This document shows, in pieces, positions 8,085-16,003 of a stretch of 57,723 nucleotides of DNA. The DNA is from Porticoccaceae bacterium. GTDB lineage: Bacteria > Pseudomonadota > Gammaproteobacteria > Pseudomonadales > Porticoccaceae. The stretch lies in assembly GCA_002702725.1 (NCBI GenBank), contig PABE01000009.1, forward strand, positions 1 through 57,723, written 5' to 3'. Within the stretch, counting starts at the first letter, position 1. The number at the start of each line of letters is the position of its first letter. The notes under the pieces are model-generated. The model worked only from the letters and a program-made list of their open reading frames with translations, did not search any database and was not told where the DNA came from. The translations under genes were made by a program, and so were the position numbers.

Positions 8085-10799
8085 ATGACTGACTCGAATG
8101 CCCCGCTGGTTCTGGTGGACGGCTCTTCCTACCTTTACCGGGCGTTTCACGCCTTGCCGCCGCTGTCCAACTCCAAAGGCGAACCCACCGGCGCCGTCAA
8201 GGGCGTGATCGCAATGCTCAAGCGACTGCAAAAGGATTACCCGGACAGTACGGTCGCCGTGGTCTTCGATGCCAAGGGCAAAACCTTCCGCGACGAAATG
8301 TTCGAGCAGTACAAATCCCATCGCCCCCCCATGCCCGATGACCTGAGGCGGCAGATTGCGCCGATCCACGCCATTGTCCATGCCATGGGTCTTCCGCTAC
8401 TGATTGTCGAGGGTGTCGAGGCGGACGACGTCATAGGCACTTTGGCCCGGGACAGGGCGGGCCAGGGGCAGCGGGTGGTCATCTCCACCGGTGACAAGGA
8501 CATGGCCCAGCTGGTCGATGAGCGGATTACCCTGGTCAACACCATGACCGGCACAAAGCTGGATCCGAACGGGGTCGTCGAGAAGTTCGGTGTCGGTCCG
8601 GAATTGATTATCGATTACCTGGCCCTGGTCGGGGACAAGAGCGACAACATTCCCGGTGTACCCGGCGTCGGTGAAAAAACCGCCCTTGCCATGCTGCAGG
8701 CGCTCGGTGGGCTCGATGCCATCTACGCTGACCTGGAGGCAGTGCGGGCGCTGGACTTCCGGGGCGCCAAAAAGATGCCGGAAAAGCTTGCCGAGCACCG
8801 GGACCAGGCGTACCTGTCGTACCGGCTGGCGACCATTAAAACGGATGTGGAGCTGGATGAAAGTGAGTATTCACTTTCGCTAAAAAGCACGGATACAAAG
8901 GCCCTTGTCGATCTGTATCTGGATCTTGAGTTCAAGGCCTGGAGCGAGGAGCTTCTCGCCGATGACGACGTTGAGTCGCAACAGGCCGCGGAAAAGCACT
9001 GGCAGACCGTCCTGGACAAGGCAGAATTCGACACCTGGCTGGGCCGGTTGGAAGAGGCCGATCTGTTTGCTTTCGACACGGAAACCACCAGCCTGAACTA
9101 CATGGAAGCGGAGCTGGTCGGGCTCTCCGTCGCCATAACGCCCCATGAAGCGGCCTATATACCCGTCGGTCACGACTACCTGGGGGCGCCGGCACAATTG
9201 GACCGGGACTGGGTACTGGCAAAACTGAAGCCGCTGCTGGAGGACCCGGGCAGGCGAAAACTGGGCCAGAACCTCAAGTACGATATCAGTGTCCTCGCCC
9301 GCTACGGCATCCAGGTGCGGGGTGTGTCCTTTGACACCATGCTGGAATCCTATGTTATTGATTCCACCGCCACCCGGCACGATATGGATAGCCTGGCGCT
9401 GAAGTACCTTGGCGAGAAAACCATCCATTTTGAGGATATCGCCGGCAAGGGCAGCGGCCAATTGACCTTTAATCAGATTGATCTGGCCCAGGCCGCCCCC
9501 TACGCCGCTGAGGATGCGGACATCACCCTGCGCCTTCACCAGACGCTGTGGCCACGGCTTGAGGACATCCCCGCCCTGAAGCGGGTTTTCGTCGATATCG
9601 AAATGCCCCTGGTGCCGGTGCTGTCCCGCATCGAGCGCAATGGGGCACTGGTGGATGCCGCGTTGCTCAAGGCCCAGAGCCAGGAACTGAGCGAGCGGCT
9701 TCAGGCCCTGGAGCAACAGGCCCACGAGTTGGCCGGCGAAGCGTTCAATCTTGCCTCACCCAAGCAGCTGGGTGAGGTTCTATTCGACAAGCTGAAGATT
9801 CCCGTCATCAAGAAAACCGCCAAAGGCGCACCCTCCACCAAGGAGGAAGTGCTTCAGGAGCTGGCGCTGGACTACCCATTGCCCCAGGTCATTCTCGAGC
9901 ACCGGGGGTTGGCCAAACTGAAGTCCACCTACACCGACAAATTGCCGCGCATGATCAATCCGCGCACTGGCCGCGTGCATACGTCATACCATCAGGCGGG
10001 CACCGCCACGGGCCGGTTGTCGTCGTCCGATCCCAATCTGCAGAACATTCCGGTGCGCACCGCTGAAGGCAGGCGCATTCGCCAGGCGTTTACGGCGGCC
10101 ACCGGCTGCCGCATCCTGGCCGCAGATTATTCCCAGATCGAACTGCGCATCATGGCGCATCTGTCCGGCGACGAGAGCCTGATGACCGCCTTCCGCGAGG
10201 GGCTGGATATTCACAGGGCCACGGCCGCCGAAGTCTTTGAGACCCCCCTGGATCAGGTCAGTGTCGAACAGCGTCGCAGTGCAAAGGCGATCAACTTCGG
10301 ATTGATCTACGGCATGTCCGCATTTGGCCTGTCCCGTCAATTGCGAATCGGTCGCAATCAGGCCCAGGAGTACATCGATTTATACTTCGACCGTTACCCG
10401 GGGGTGGCCCGTTACATGGAAAACACCCGCAAACAGGCCCGGGAACAGGGCTATGTGGAAACCCTGTTCGGCCGCCGTCTTTACCTGCCGGACATCAAAG
10501 CGGGCAATGGACAGTTGCGGCAGGCGGCGGAGCGCACCGCCATCAATGCGCCAATGCAGGGCACGGCGGCGGATATTATCAAGCGGGCGATGATCGCTGT
10601 GGACCACTGGCTGTGCGATCAGGGCCTGGACACCCGTCTGATCATGCAGGTTCACGATGAACTTGTGCTCGAGGTTCCTGAACAGGAACTGCCGGAAGTG
10701 AAGAGCACGGTTGTTGCCCTGATGTCGGAGGCCGCGGAGCTGGACGTACCCCTGGAGGTGGACGCGGGCACCGGCAACAATTGGGACGAAGCCCACTGA
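8085..10799 (+). CDS. polA: DNA polymerase I
   Basis: Full-length 904 aa DNA polymerase I for Okazaki fragment processing and repair. Domains in order: 5' nuclease at about 1-300 ([36 protein letters not shown]), 3'-5' exonuclease with intact DxE in [11 protein letters not shown] near 330, and the polymerase domain at about 500-904 with motif [17 protein letters not shown] near 680, motif [15 protein letters not shown] near 730 and motif [12 protein letters not shown] near 855. All catalytic residues are present, so proofreading should be active. It starts 81 bp from the divergent thrB. Confidence 0.97.
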   Translation: MTDSNAPLVLVDGSSYLYRAFHALPPLSNSKGEPTGAVKGVIAMLKRLQKDYPDSTVAVVFDAKGKTFRDEMFEQYKSHRPPMPDDLRRQIAPIHAIVHAMGLPLLIVEGVEADDVIGTLARDRAGQGQRVVISTGDKDMAQLVDERITLVNTMTGTKLDPNGVVEKFGVGPELIIDYLALVGDKSDNIPGVPGVGEKTALAMLQALGGLDAIYADLEAVRALDFRGAKKMPEKLAEHRDQAYLSYRLATIKTDVELDESEYSLSLKSTDTKALVDLYLDLEFKAWSEELLADDDVESQQAAEKHWQTVLDKAEFDTWLGRLEEADLFAFDTETTSLNYMEAELVGLSVAITPHEAAYIPVGHDYLGAPAQLDRDWVLAKLKPLLEDPGRRKLGQNLKYDISVLARYGIQVRGVSFDTMLESYVIDSTATRHDMDSLALKYLGEKTIHFEDIAGKGSGQLTFNQIDLAQAAPYAAEDADITLRLHQTLWPRLEDIPALKRVFVDIEMPLVPVLSRIERNGALVDAALLKAQSQELSERLQALEQQAHELAGEAFNLASPKQLGEVLFDKLKIPVIKKTAKGAPSTKEEVLQELALDYPLPQVILEHRGLAKLKSTYTDKLPRMINPRTGRVHTSYHQAGTATGRLSSSDPNLQNIPVRTAEGRRIRQAFTAATGCRILAADYSQIELRIMAHLSGDESLMTAFREGLDIHRATAAEVFETPLDQVSVEQRRSAKAINFGLIYGMSAFGLSRQLRIGRNQAQEYIDLYFDRYPGVARYMENTRKQAREQGYVETLFGRRLYLPDIKAGNGQLRQAAERTAINAPMQGTAADIIKRAMIAVDHWLCDQGLDTRLIMQVHDELVLEVPEQELPEVKSTVVALMSEAAELDVPLEVDAGTGNNWDEAH

Positions 10800-10844
10800 A
10801 AACATTTTCTTCCGGGCAACGGGAAAAATTTTTAACGAAAGGGT

Positions 10845-10870
10845 GAACTTTTCTGCGCATGCCAGTCTAA
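10845..10870 (+). promoter_or_regulatory. Sigma-E-like promoter P1 for candidate sRNA 1
   Basis: TGAACTT (its GAACTT at 10845-10850) is followed after 15 bp by TCTAA (10866-10870), inside GTCTAA. This closely matches the extracytoplasmic stress sigma factor (RpoE/AlgU) pattern GGAACTT-N15/16-TCTGA/TCTAA. An A/T tract lies just upstream, as is common for such promoters. A second copy of the same arrangement lies at 11132-11158. Confidence 0.6.
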
Positions 10871-10875
10871 GTTCT

Positions 10876-10988
10876 GGCAGGTTGTGATTGCTGTTCTCCC
10901 AGTCGCAACCTTGCAGTTAGCTTGTTCCCCTTTGTTAAAGCAAATACACCCTGGCCGCTCCCCTCAACTTAGGCCAGGGTTTTTTTTT
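10876..10988 (+). ncRNA. Candidate sigma-E-dependent small RNA 1 (polA-engB locus; ErsA/Spot 42 position)
   Basis: From a start predicted 5-7 bp after the P1 -10 box to the end of the T tract is about 113 nt, with no plausible ORF. It contains unpaired C-rich stretches TTCCCCTTT and, in the terminator loop, CTCCCCTC, which could pair with purine-rich ribosome sites. The locus between polA and engB holds Spot 42 in enterics and the AlgU-dependent sRNA ErsA in Pseudomonas, so position and promoter type both fit an ErsA-like RNA. Ends are predicted, not observed. Confidence 0.6.
10948..10988 (+). terminator. Intrinsic terminator of sRNA 1
   Basis: A 9 bp perfect stem (ACCCTGGCC / GGCCAGGGT) closes a 15 nt loop containing CTCCCCTC and is followed by eight further T. 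It is a strong rho-independent terminator on the plus strand. Confidence 0.88.
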
Positions 10989-11131
10989 GCCTCGGTGGGG
11001 GGCCATCCTGTTGCGGCGGGTTGCAAGCCCCTTCTCAGCTTTACCTCCCCAATTTATATGTCTATAACGTGTTGTTTATTATTAGGTTTTTAAAAATTTT
11101 GAGGAAAGGCAAAAAAAATCACAACCCCCGT

Positions 11132-11158
11132 GAACTTTTCCTGTGAAGCCCAGTCTCA
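11132..11158 (+). promoter_or_regulatory. Sigma-E-like promoter P2 for candidate sRNA 2
   Basis: GTGAACTTTTC recurs here (GAACTT at 11132-11137), followed after 16 bp by TCTCA (11154-11158) within CAGTCTCAG. It aligns with P1 over about 30 bp, including the spacer end CC(C)AGTCT, and has an A tract upstream. The -10 is weaker than in P1. The alignment suggests the promoter was duplicated together with the RNA gene. Confidence 0.5.
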
Positions 11159-11164
11159 GAATAC

Positions 11165-11270
11165 GGTTAATGTTTCTCTCTTCGTTGTGAGCAAAACCGG
11201 GAACCCTCTCCCCTCTTGGTTATTCCCGGTTCTTGGAAGTGCCGGCGCCCTCAGCGCCGGCTTTTTTTTT
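11165..11270 (+). ncRNA. Candidate sigma-E-dependent small RNA 2, paralogue of sRNA 1
   Basis: About 106 nt from the predicted start to the T tract. The body differs from sRNA 1 but keeps GTTGTGA near the 5' part and a C-rich loop CTCTCCCCTCT, here presented by a hairpin AACCGGGAA...TTCCCGGTT. It ends in an independent strong terminator. Two separate promoter-terminator units argue for two RNAs rather than one. The 3' end overlaps the last bases of the convergent engB. Confidence 0.55.
11241..11270 (+). terminator. Intrinsic terminator of sRNA 2
   Basis: An 8 bp perfect stem GCCGGCGC / GCGCCGGC with loop CCTCA is followed by nine T. The stop codon of the convergent engB sits in the end of the T tract (11269-11271). 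Confidence 0.88.
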
Positions 11271-11892
11271 ACGCGTCACTGTCAGCCGTTGCCAGCAGCG
11301 AGTGCCGCAAAAATGCTTCAAGCGTGTCGAGACCAGTTCGCTTCAGGGACGAGAACGTCTGCACGGTCACCTGGCCAGCCCCCATACCGGCCAGTTGACG
11401 CCTGACCTTAAGCAAGGTGTTTCCAGCGGGGCCACGTTTTAGCTTATCTGCCTTGGTCAGTAGAATATGCACCGGCAGCTGGCTGGCCATCGCCCAGTGA
11501 ATCATCTGCAGATCATATTCCTGTAGCGGGTGGCGGATGTCCATGAGCAAGACGAGGGCTCTCAGGGACAAGCGGTCCTGAAGATACCCCGCAAGGTTGC
11601 GATTCCACTCCTCTTTCATGGCAATCGGCACTTTGGCAAAGCCATAGCCTGGCAGGTCCACAAGTCGCAGGTCGTCGCCAAGGGTGAAAAAGTTGATCAG
11701 TTGCGTGCGCCCGGGCGTTTTGCTTGTCCGCGCCAGTTTCGTCTGGCCGGTAAGGGTGTTGATGGCGCTCGACTTGCCGGCGTTGGAGCGTCCCGCGAAG
11801 GCAACCTCCGCGCCGCTATCCGGCGGGCATTCGCGCAGTGAGGGGGCGCTCTGCAGGAAGGAGGCTTGGGAAAATTTCAGGGTCTCGTTCAT
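11269..11892 (-). CDS. engB: Ribosome biogenesis GTP-binding protein EngB/YihA
   Basis: TrmE-Era-EngA-EngB family GTPase of 207 aa needed for 50S subunit assembly. G motifs are visible: G1 GRSNAGKSS near 34, G2 region [12 protein letters not shown]3 [11 protein letters not shown] near 80, G4 LLTKADKL near 148 and G5 TFSSLKRTG near 185. It is transcribed toward polA and the two candidate sRNAs, as in Pseudomonas and enterics. Length is normal. Confidence 0.94.
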   Translation of the reverse strand: MNETLKFSQASFLQSAPSLRECPPDSGAEVAFAGRSNAGKSSAINTLTGQTKLARTSKTPGRTQLINFFTLGDDLRLVDLPGYGFAKVPIAMKEEWNRNLAGYLQDRLSLRALVLLMDIRHPLQEYDLQMIHWAMASQLPVHILLTKADKLKRGPAGNTLLKVRRQLAGMGAGQVTVQTFSSLKRTGLDTLEAFLRHSLLATADSDA

Positions 11893-12002
11893 GGCGGGCA
11901 GTATAGCGTTTAAGCTTGAGGAATGATTGGTATATAATGCCGCGGCTAAATAAGGTCCGGCGAGACACGACTCCGGCAGCGTACCTGAAAAACGGGATTT
12001 CC

Positions 12003-12635
12003 ATGATGAAAATTGTTAGCGGTATCTTCTTTGCTTTGACTCTGATTGCCTCACCGTGGGCACTGGCGGGCGATGCGACCGCCGGCCAGGCCAAGACGGC
12101 TGCCTGCGTCGCCTGTCATGCGTCCGACGGCAACAGCCCGGCACCCAACTTTCCGAAGCTTGCCGGTCAGGGCGAAAAGTACCTTTACAAACAATTGCAG
12201 GACATCAAGAGTGGCGACCGGGCGGTACCTGAAATGACGGGTATTCTCGATCCTCTGACTGATCAGGATCTCCAGGATATTGCCGCTTTCTATGCCGACC
12301 AGACCATGCAGCTGTCCGGTGCCAAGGAAGAGAAGCTGGCCCTGGGCGAAGAAATTTACCGCGCGGGTAACCTGGAGACCGGCGTGCCTGCCTGTATCGG
12401 TTGCCATTCCCCCAGCGGTAACGGCAATGCTCCCGCCGGCTATCCGGCCCTCGGTGGCCAGTACGCGCAGTATATTGCCAAGCAGTTACGGGCCTTCCGC
12501 ACTGCGGCCCATGACCCCGACGACCCCGCGGGCCGTTCCAACGATGGCGATACAATGGTCATGCGCGGAGCCGCCGCCCGTCTCACAGATCAAGAGATTG
12601 ACGCCGTCGCGAATTTCATTGCCGGTTTGAACTGA
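12003..12635 (+). CDS. Diheme cytochrome c4
   Basis: Periplasmic electron carrier of 210 aa with a signal peptide ([21 protein letters not shown]) and two class I cytochrome domains, each with a CxxCH heme site: CVACH near residue 38 and CIGCH near 138, with later Met ligands around VPEMTG and TMVMRG. Two-domain c4 donates electrons to cbb3 or aa3 oxidases. The chosen ATG at 12003 (or the adjacent one at 12006) begins the signal peptide; the frame is open further upstream without similarity. It neighbours engB and dsbA as in Pseudomonas. Confidence 0.9.
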   Translation: MMKIVSGIFFALTLIASPWALAGDATAGQAKTAACVACHASDGNSPAPNFPKLAGQGEKYLYKQLQDIKSGDRAVPEMTGILDPLTDQDLQDIAAFYADQTMQLSGAKEEKLALGEEIYRAGNLETGVPACIGCHSPSGNGNAPAGYPALGGQYAQYIAKQLRAFRTAAHDPDDPAGRSNDGDTMVMRGAAARLTDQEIDAVANFIAGLN

Positions 12636-12637
12636 TC

Positions 12638-12663
12638 AAGGGGCGGCGATTGGCCGCCCTTTT
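12638..12663 (+). terminator. Intrinsic terminator after the cytochrome c4 gene
   Basis: GGGCGGC / GCCGCCC stem with a GATTG loop, extended by A-T pairs, starts 3 bp after the cytochrome c4 stop. The T run is short (TTTT), so termination may be partial. Confidence 0.6.
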
Positions 12664-12711
12664 CGTCTCTGGCTGTCCCTGTCGGGCACCAGGAGACCCA
12701 TAGGAGGCAAC

Positions 12712-13428
12712 ATGCAAAAAATCGGAAAATGGCTTTTGGCCTGTTTGTTTGTCACCACCCTTGGCTGCAACGCCGAACAGAGTGATAGTTCGGCCCCCGG
12801 TGCTCCCAGTGGGCCAGAGACTTCGGCGGCACAGGTAAAGCCGGCTCCGGTCAATGTCGATTACCAGGAGGGTGTCCATTACGAAGTCCTGCCTCAGCCG
12901 GTGCCGACCGCCACTGGCGACAAGATCGAAGTCACGGAGGTTTTCTGGTACGGCTGCAGCCACTGCTTTGATTTTGAGCCGACGCTCGAGAAATGGGCAG
13001 AACAACTTCCGGATGATGTGGTGCTGATTCGCAACCCCGCGCAGTGGGATGCTCAGGGGATTATGGCCCGCCACGCCCGCATCTATTACACCGCCCGCGC
13101 ACTGGGCGTGCTCGACGCTGTGCATACCGCGGCCTTCGAGGCGATGAATGTCGAGCGCCAGGAGCTGCGCACCGAGGAAGGGATCGCCAAACTGTTTGTT
13201 GAACAGGGTGTCAGCCGTGAGGATTTCGACAAGACGTTCAATTCGTTCGGCGTAACCAGTGCCGTGCGTCAGGCGGAATCCCGCCAGCGGGGATACCGTA
13301 CCCAGGGCACGCCGGAATTGATTGTCGACGGGAAGTACCGGGTCAGCACCCGTCAGGCAGGTAGTCATGAAGGCATGCTGAAAGTGGTCGATTTTCTCGT
13401 CGACAAAATCCGCAGGGAACGCCAGTAA
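12712..13428 (+). CDS. dsbA: Thiol:disulfide interchange protein DsbA
   Basis: Periplasmic disulfide oxidase of 238 aa. After a hydrophobic leader and a Ser/Pro/Ala-rich linker (about 23-45) comes a DsbA thioredoxin domain with active site GCSHC in VFWYGCSHCFDFEP near 82, an inserted helical region, and a cis-proline in TQGTPELIVDGKYRV near 200. The leader ends in TTLGCNAEQ, where a Cys could be lipidated, though the -3 residue is not typical, so it may be a tethered rather than free DsbA (uncertain). A good AGGAGG site lies 6 bp before the ATG. Gene order after cytochrome c4 is as in Pseudomonas. Confidence 0.88.
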   Translation: MQKIGKWLLACLFVTTLGCNAEQSDSSAPGAPSGPETSAAQVKPAPVNVDYQEGVHYEVLPQPVPTATGDKIEVTEVFWYGCSHCFDFEPTLEKWAEQLPDDVVLIRNPAQWDAQGIMARHARIYYTARALGVLDAVHTAAFEAMNVERQELRTEEGIAKLFVEQGVSREDFDKTFNSFGVTSAVRQAESRQRGYRTQGTPELIVDGKYRVSTRQAGSHEGMLKVVDFLVDKIRRERQ

Positions 13429-13448
13429 TCCGGCCTCCGGCCGGTCAA

Positions 13449-13524
<76 letters not shown>

Positions 13525-13609
13525 TTGTCGTTTGTTCGCCGGCCCTTTATTTGCGTGGCAGTGGGCAGTAAAATTGCCCCCTTTTCCAATCTCCCCCCAA
13601 AGGAATCCC

Positions 13610-14728
13610 ATGAAACCGTCCTCCAAGCCGGCGAATCCCAATTTCTCCTCCGGACCTTGCAGCAAGCGCCCCGGTTATGACCTGTCCTCGCTGGACATAC
13701 GGTCGCTGGGTCGCTCCCACCGTTCGTCTTTGGGTAAGGAGCTCCTCGGCAAGGCCTGCTCTCAAACCGCCGAGCTACTGGGATTGCCGGAAGGCTATCG
13801 GGTCGGTGTGGTCCCGGCGTCGGATACAGGTGCCGTCGAAATGGCCCTGTGGTCCCTGCTTGGGCCCCGCAAGGTACAGATGTTTGCCTGGGAGTCCTTC
13901 GGACAGGGCTGGGTAACAGACGTGGTGAAGCAGTTGAAGCTCGACGATGTCGATACTATCACCGCCGACTATGGTCAGCTACCGGACCTGTCCCTGGCCG
14001 AAGCGGATGCCGACATTGTTTTCACCTGGAACGGCACCACTTCCGGTGTCAAAGTGCCCAATGGCGATTGGATCGCCGATGATCGCCAGGGCTTGACCAT
14101 TTGCGATGCCACCTCGGCTGTTTTCGCCATGGAATTGCCCTGGCACAAACTGGATGTGGTCACCTTTAGCTGGCAGAAAGTCCTCGGCGGTGAAGGTGCC
14201 CACGGCATGCTGATTTTGAGTCCCCGGGCCGTGGAGCGACTGGAGTCCTACACGCCGCCCTGGCCTTTGCCGAAAATTTTTCGCATGACCAAGGGCGGAA
14301 AGCTCAATGAGGGGATTTTCCGGGGCGAAACGATCAATACGCCGTCCATGCTGTGCGTGGCCGACTATCTGGACGCCCTGAACTGGGTTGAATCCATTGG
14401 CGGTGTGGGTGCGAGTATTGCCCGATCCGAAGCCAATTTGGGGGTAATTGAGGAATTTGTCGCGACCCGCGACTGGCTTGCATTTCTCGCCGCCGATAAG
14501 GCGCAGCGCTCCAATACCAGTGTTTGTCTGACACTCGACCTGGACGCGGATCAGGTGAAGAAGGTTGTCAAATTGCTCGATGCCGAGGGGGTCGCCTTCG
14601 ATATCGGCGCCTACCGGGATGCACCGGCGGGACTACGCATATGGTGCGGTGCGACGGTGGAAGCCGATGACCTGAAAGCGCTGATGCCCTGGATTGAGTG
14701 GGCTTACCAGACTATCAGGGCGGCCTGA
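13610..14728 (+). CDS. serC: Phosphoserine aminotransferase SerC (alphaproteobacterial/archaeal-type)
   Basis: PLP enzyme of 372 aa converting 3-phosphohydroxypyruvate to phosphoserine. It begins [20 protein letters not shown], the pattern of the SerC subfamily best known from alphaproteobacteria and methanogens rather than the enteric type. The PLP lysine is in [16 protein letters not shown] near 191, with the cofactor Asp region [10 protein letters not shown] near 165. ATG at 13610 follows AAAGGAAT; the frame is open upstream into the tRNA, so the longer start is rejected. serA follows after 40 bp, forming a serine synthesis operon. Confidence 0.88.
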   Translation: MKPSSKPANPNFSSGPCSKRPGYDLSSLDIRSLGRSHRSSLGKELLGKACSQTAELLGLPEGYRVGVVPASDTGAVEMALWSLLGPRKVQMFAWESFGQGWVTDVVKQLKLDDVDTITADYGQLPDLSLAEADADIVFTWNGTTSGVKVPNGDWIADDRQGLTICDATSAVFAMELPWHKLDVVTFSWQKVLGGEGAHGMLILSPRAVERLESYTPPWPLPKIFRMTKGGKLNEGIFRGETINTPSMLCVADYLDALNWVESIGGVGASIARSEANLGVIEEFVATRDWLAFLAADKAQRSNTSVCLTLDLDADQVKKVVKLLDAEGVAFDIGAYRDAPAGLRIWCGATVEADDLKALMPWIEWAYQTIRAA

Positions 14729-14768
14729 GTCGCAAGATCACCCTACTACCGATTGACTGACAGAGTGA

Positions 14769-15944
14769 ATGCCAATGTTTAAAGTCCGTACCTACAACCA
14801 GATTTCACCCTTGGGGCTGAACCGTTTTGCGCCTGAGCAATATCAGGTTAGCCCGGATGTGACCGATCCCGATGCGTTTATCCTGCGCAGTCATAAACTC
14901 CATGGCGAGGCAATTCCCAATTCCGTATTGGCGGTCGCCCGCGCAGGGGCCGGCGTGAACAATATTCCCGTGGCCGACTACAGCGCCAAAGGCGTGGTGG
15001 TTTTCAACACCCCGGGCGCCAATGCCAATGCGGTCAAGGAGCTGATTGCAGCGGCGCTGCTGCTCAGCTCACGGGATATTTTTGGCGGCATGAATTACGT
15101 GCAGAGCCTCACCGATATGACCGACGCCGGGGAAATGTCCCGGTTGCTGGAGAAAGAAAAGAAACGTTTTGCGGGCTCCGAGCTACTGGGCAAAACCCTG
15201 GGCGTCGTCGGACTGGGCGCGATCGGTTCCATGGTCGCCAACATGGCTCTGGAACTCGGCATGAATGTGGCCGGTTACGACCCGGCGCTGTCTGTCGAGG
15301 CGGCCTGGCGCCTGTCAAGCCGGGTCGAAAAAATGGACAGCCTGCAAAGCCTGCTGGCCAAGTCTGATTACGTGACGCTTCATGTGCCTGCCATTGAAGC
15401 GACCAAGCACCTCATCAATGCCGACACAGTCAAGTTTTTCAAGCCCGGTGCCAAACTGCTTAATTTTGCCCGGGAAGAAATTGTTGAGCCCACTGCCCTG
15501 GTTGCTGCGCTGGATGCGGGCCAGCTTGCCGGCTATACCGCGGACTTTCCGACCCCGGACTTACTGGGCCGTAAGAATGTCCTTCTCATGCCCCATATCG
15601 GCGCCAGTACCGCCGAGGCGGAGGAAAACTGCGCCATGATGGCCGCCGATCAGCTCATGGATTTTTTGCAAAACGGCAACATCAAAAACTCGGTCAATTT
15701 CCCTGCCACCGCCATGGCCCGCAGTGGTGGTTACCGGATCACCTTCAGCAATGAAAATGTGCCGAAGGTGTTGGGCAACGTTCTGGGAATCCTGTCAGAA
15801 AGCAACAATAACGTGATTGACCTTGTGAACAAAAGCCGCGACAACCTGGCCTATAACATCATCGATGTCGAAGACGCGCCGAGCCCGGACACACTGGAGC
15901 GTATCGCCGCCGTCGAGGGCGTTATCCGCTTGCGGGTTCTCTAA
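14769..15944 (+). CDS. serA: D-3-phosphoglycerate dehydrogenase
   Basis: NAD-dependent dehydrogenase of 391 aa for the first step of serine synthesis. Substrate-binding and Rossmann domains are clear: VARAGAGVNNIPV near 60, dinucleotide-binding GKTLGVVGLGAIGSMVA near 140, catalytic Arg-Glu-His around LNFAREEIVEP near 235 and LLMPHIGASTAEAEEN near 275. A C-terminal ACT domain (RITFSNENVPKVLGNVLGIL, about 322-391) suggests allosteric control, probably by serine. ATG codons at 14769 and 14775 are both possible starts. A terminator follows directly. Confidence 0.92.
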   Translation: MPMFKVRTYNQISPLGLNRFAPEQYQVSPDVTDPDAFILRSHKLHGEAIPNSVLAVARAGAGVNNIPVADYSAKGVVVFNTPGANANAVKELIAAALLLSSRDIFGGMNYVQSLTDMTDAGEMSRLLEKEKKRFAGSELLGKTLGVVGLGAIGSMVANMALELGMNVAGYDPALSVEAAWRLSSRVEKMDSLQSLLAKSDYVTLHVPAIEATKHLINADTVKFFKPGAKLLNFAREEIVEPTALVAALDAGQLAGYTADFPTPDLLGRKNVLLMPHIGASTAEAEENCAMMAADQLMDFLQNGNIKNSVNFPATAMARSGGYRITFSNENVPKVLGNVLGILSESNNNVIDLVNKSRDNLAYNIIDVEDAPSPDTLERIAAVEGVIRLRVL

Positions 15945-15962
15945 GGCCTGTTCAGAAAGGGT

Positions 15963-15988
15963 CGCCCGGCTTTTCCGGGCGTTTTTTT
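15963..15988 (+). terminator. Intrinsic terminator of serC-serA
   Basis: A 7 bp perfect stem CGCCCGG / CCGGGCG with loop CTTTT is followed by seven T. It separates serA from the convergent hybrid kinase operon. Confidence 0.88.
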
Positions 15989-16003
15989 GCAGGCAGTCAT
16001 CTT

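Noticed and set aside
11030-11130. Small ORF between polA and engB
   Set aside because: Short frames here overlap the promoter-terminator units and have no ribosome site; the sRNA explanation fits better.
13430-13444. CCGGCC-TCC-GGCCGG palindrome between dsbA and the tRNA
   Set aside because: No T tract and too short to assign a role.
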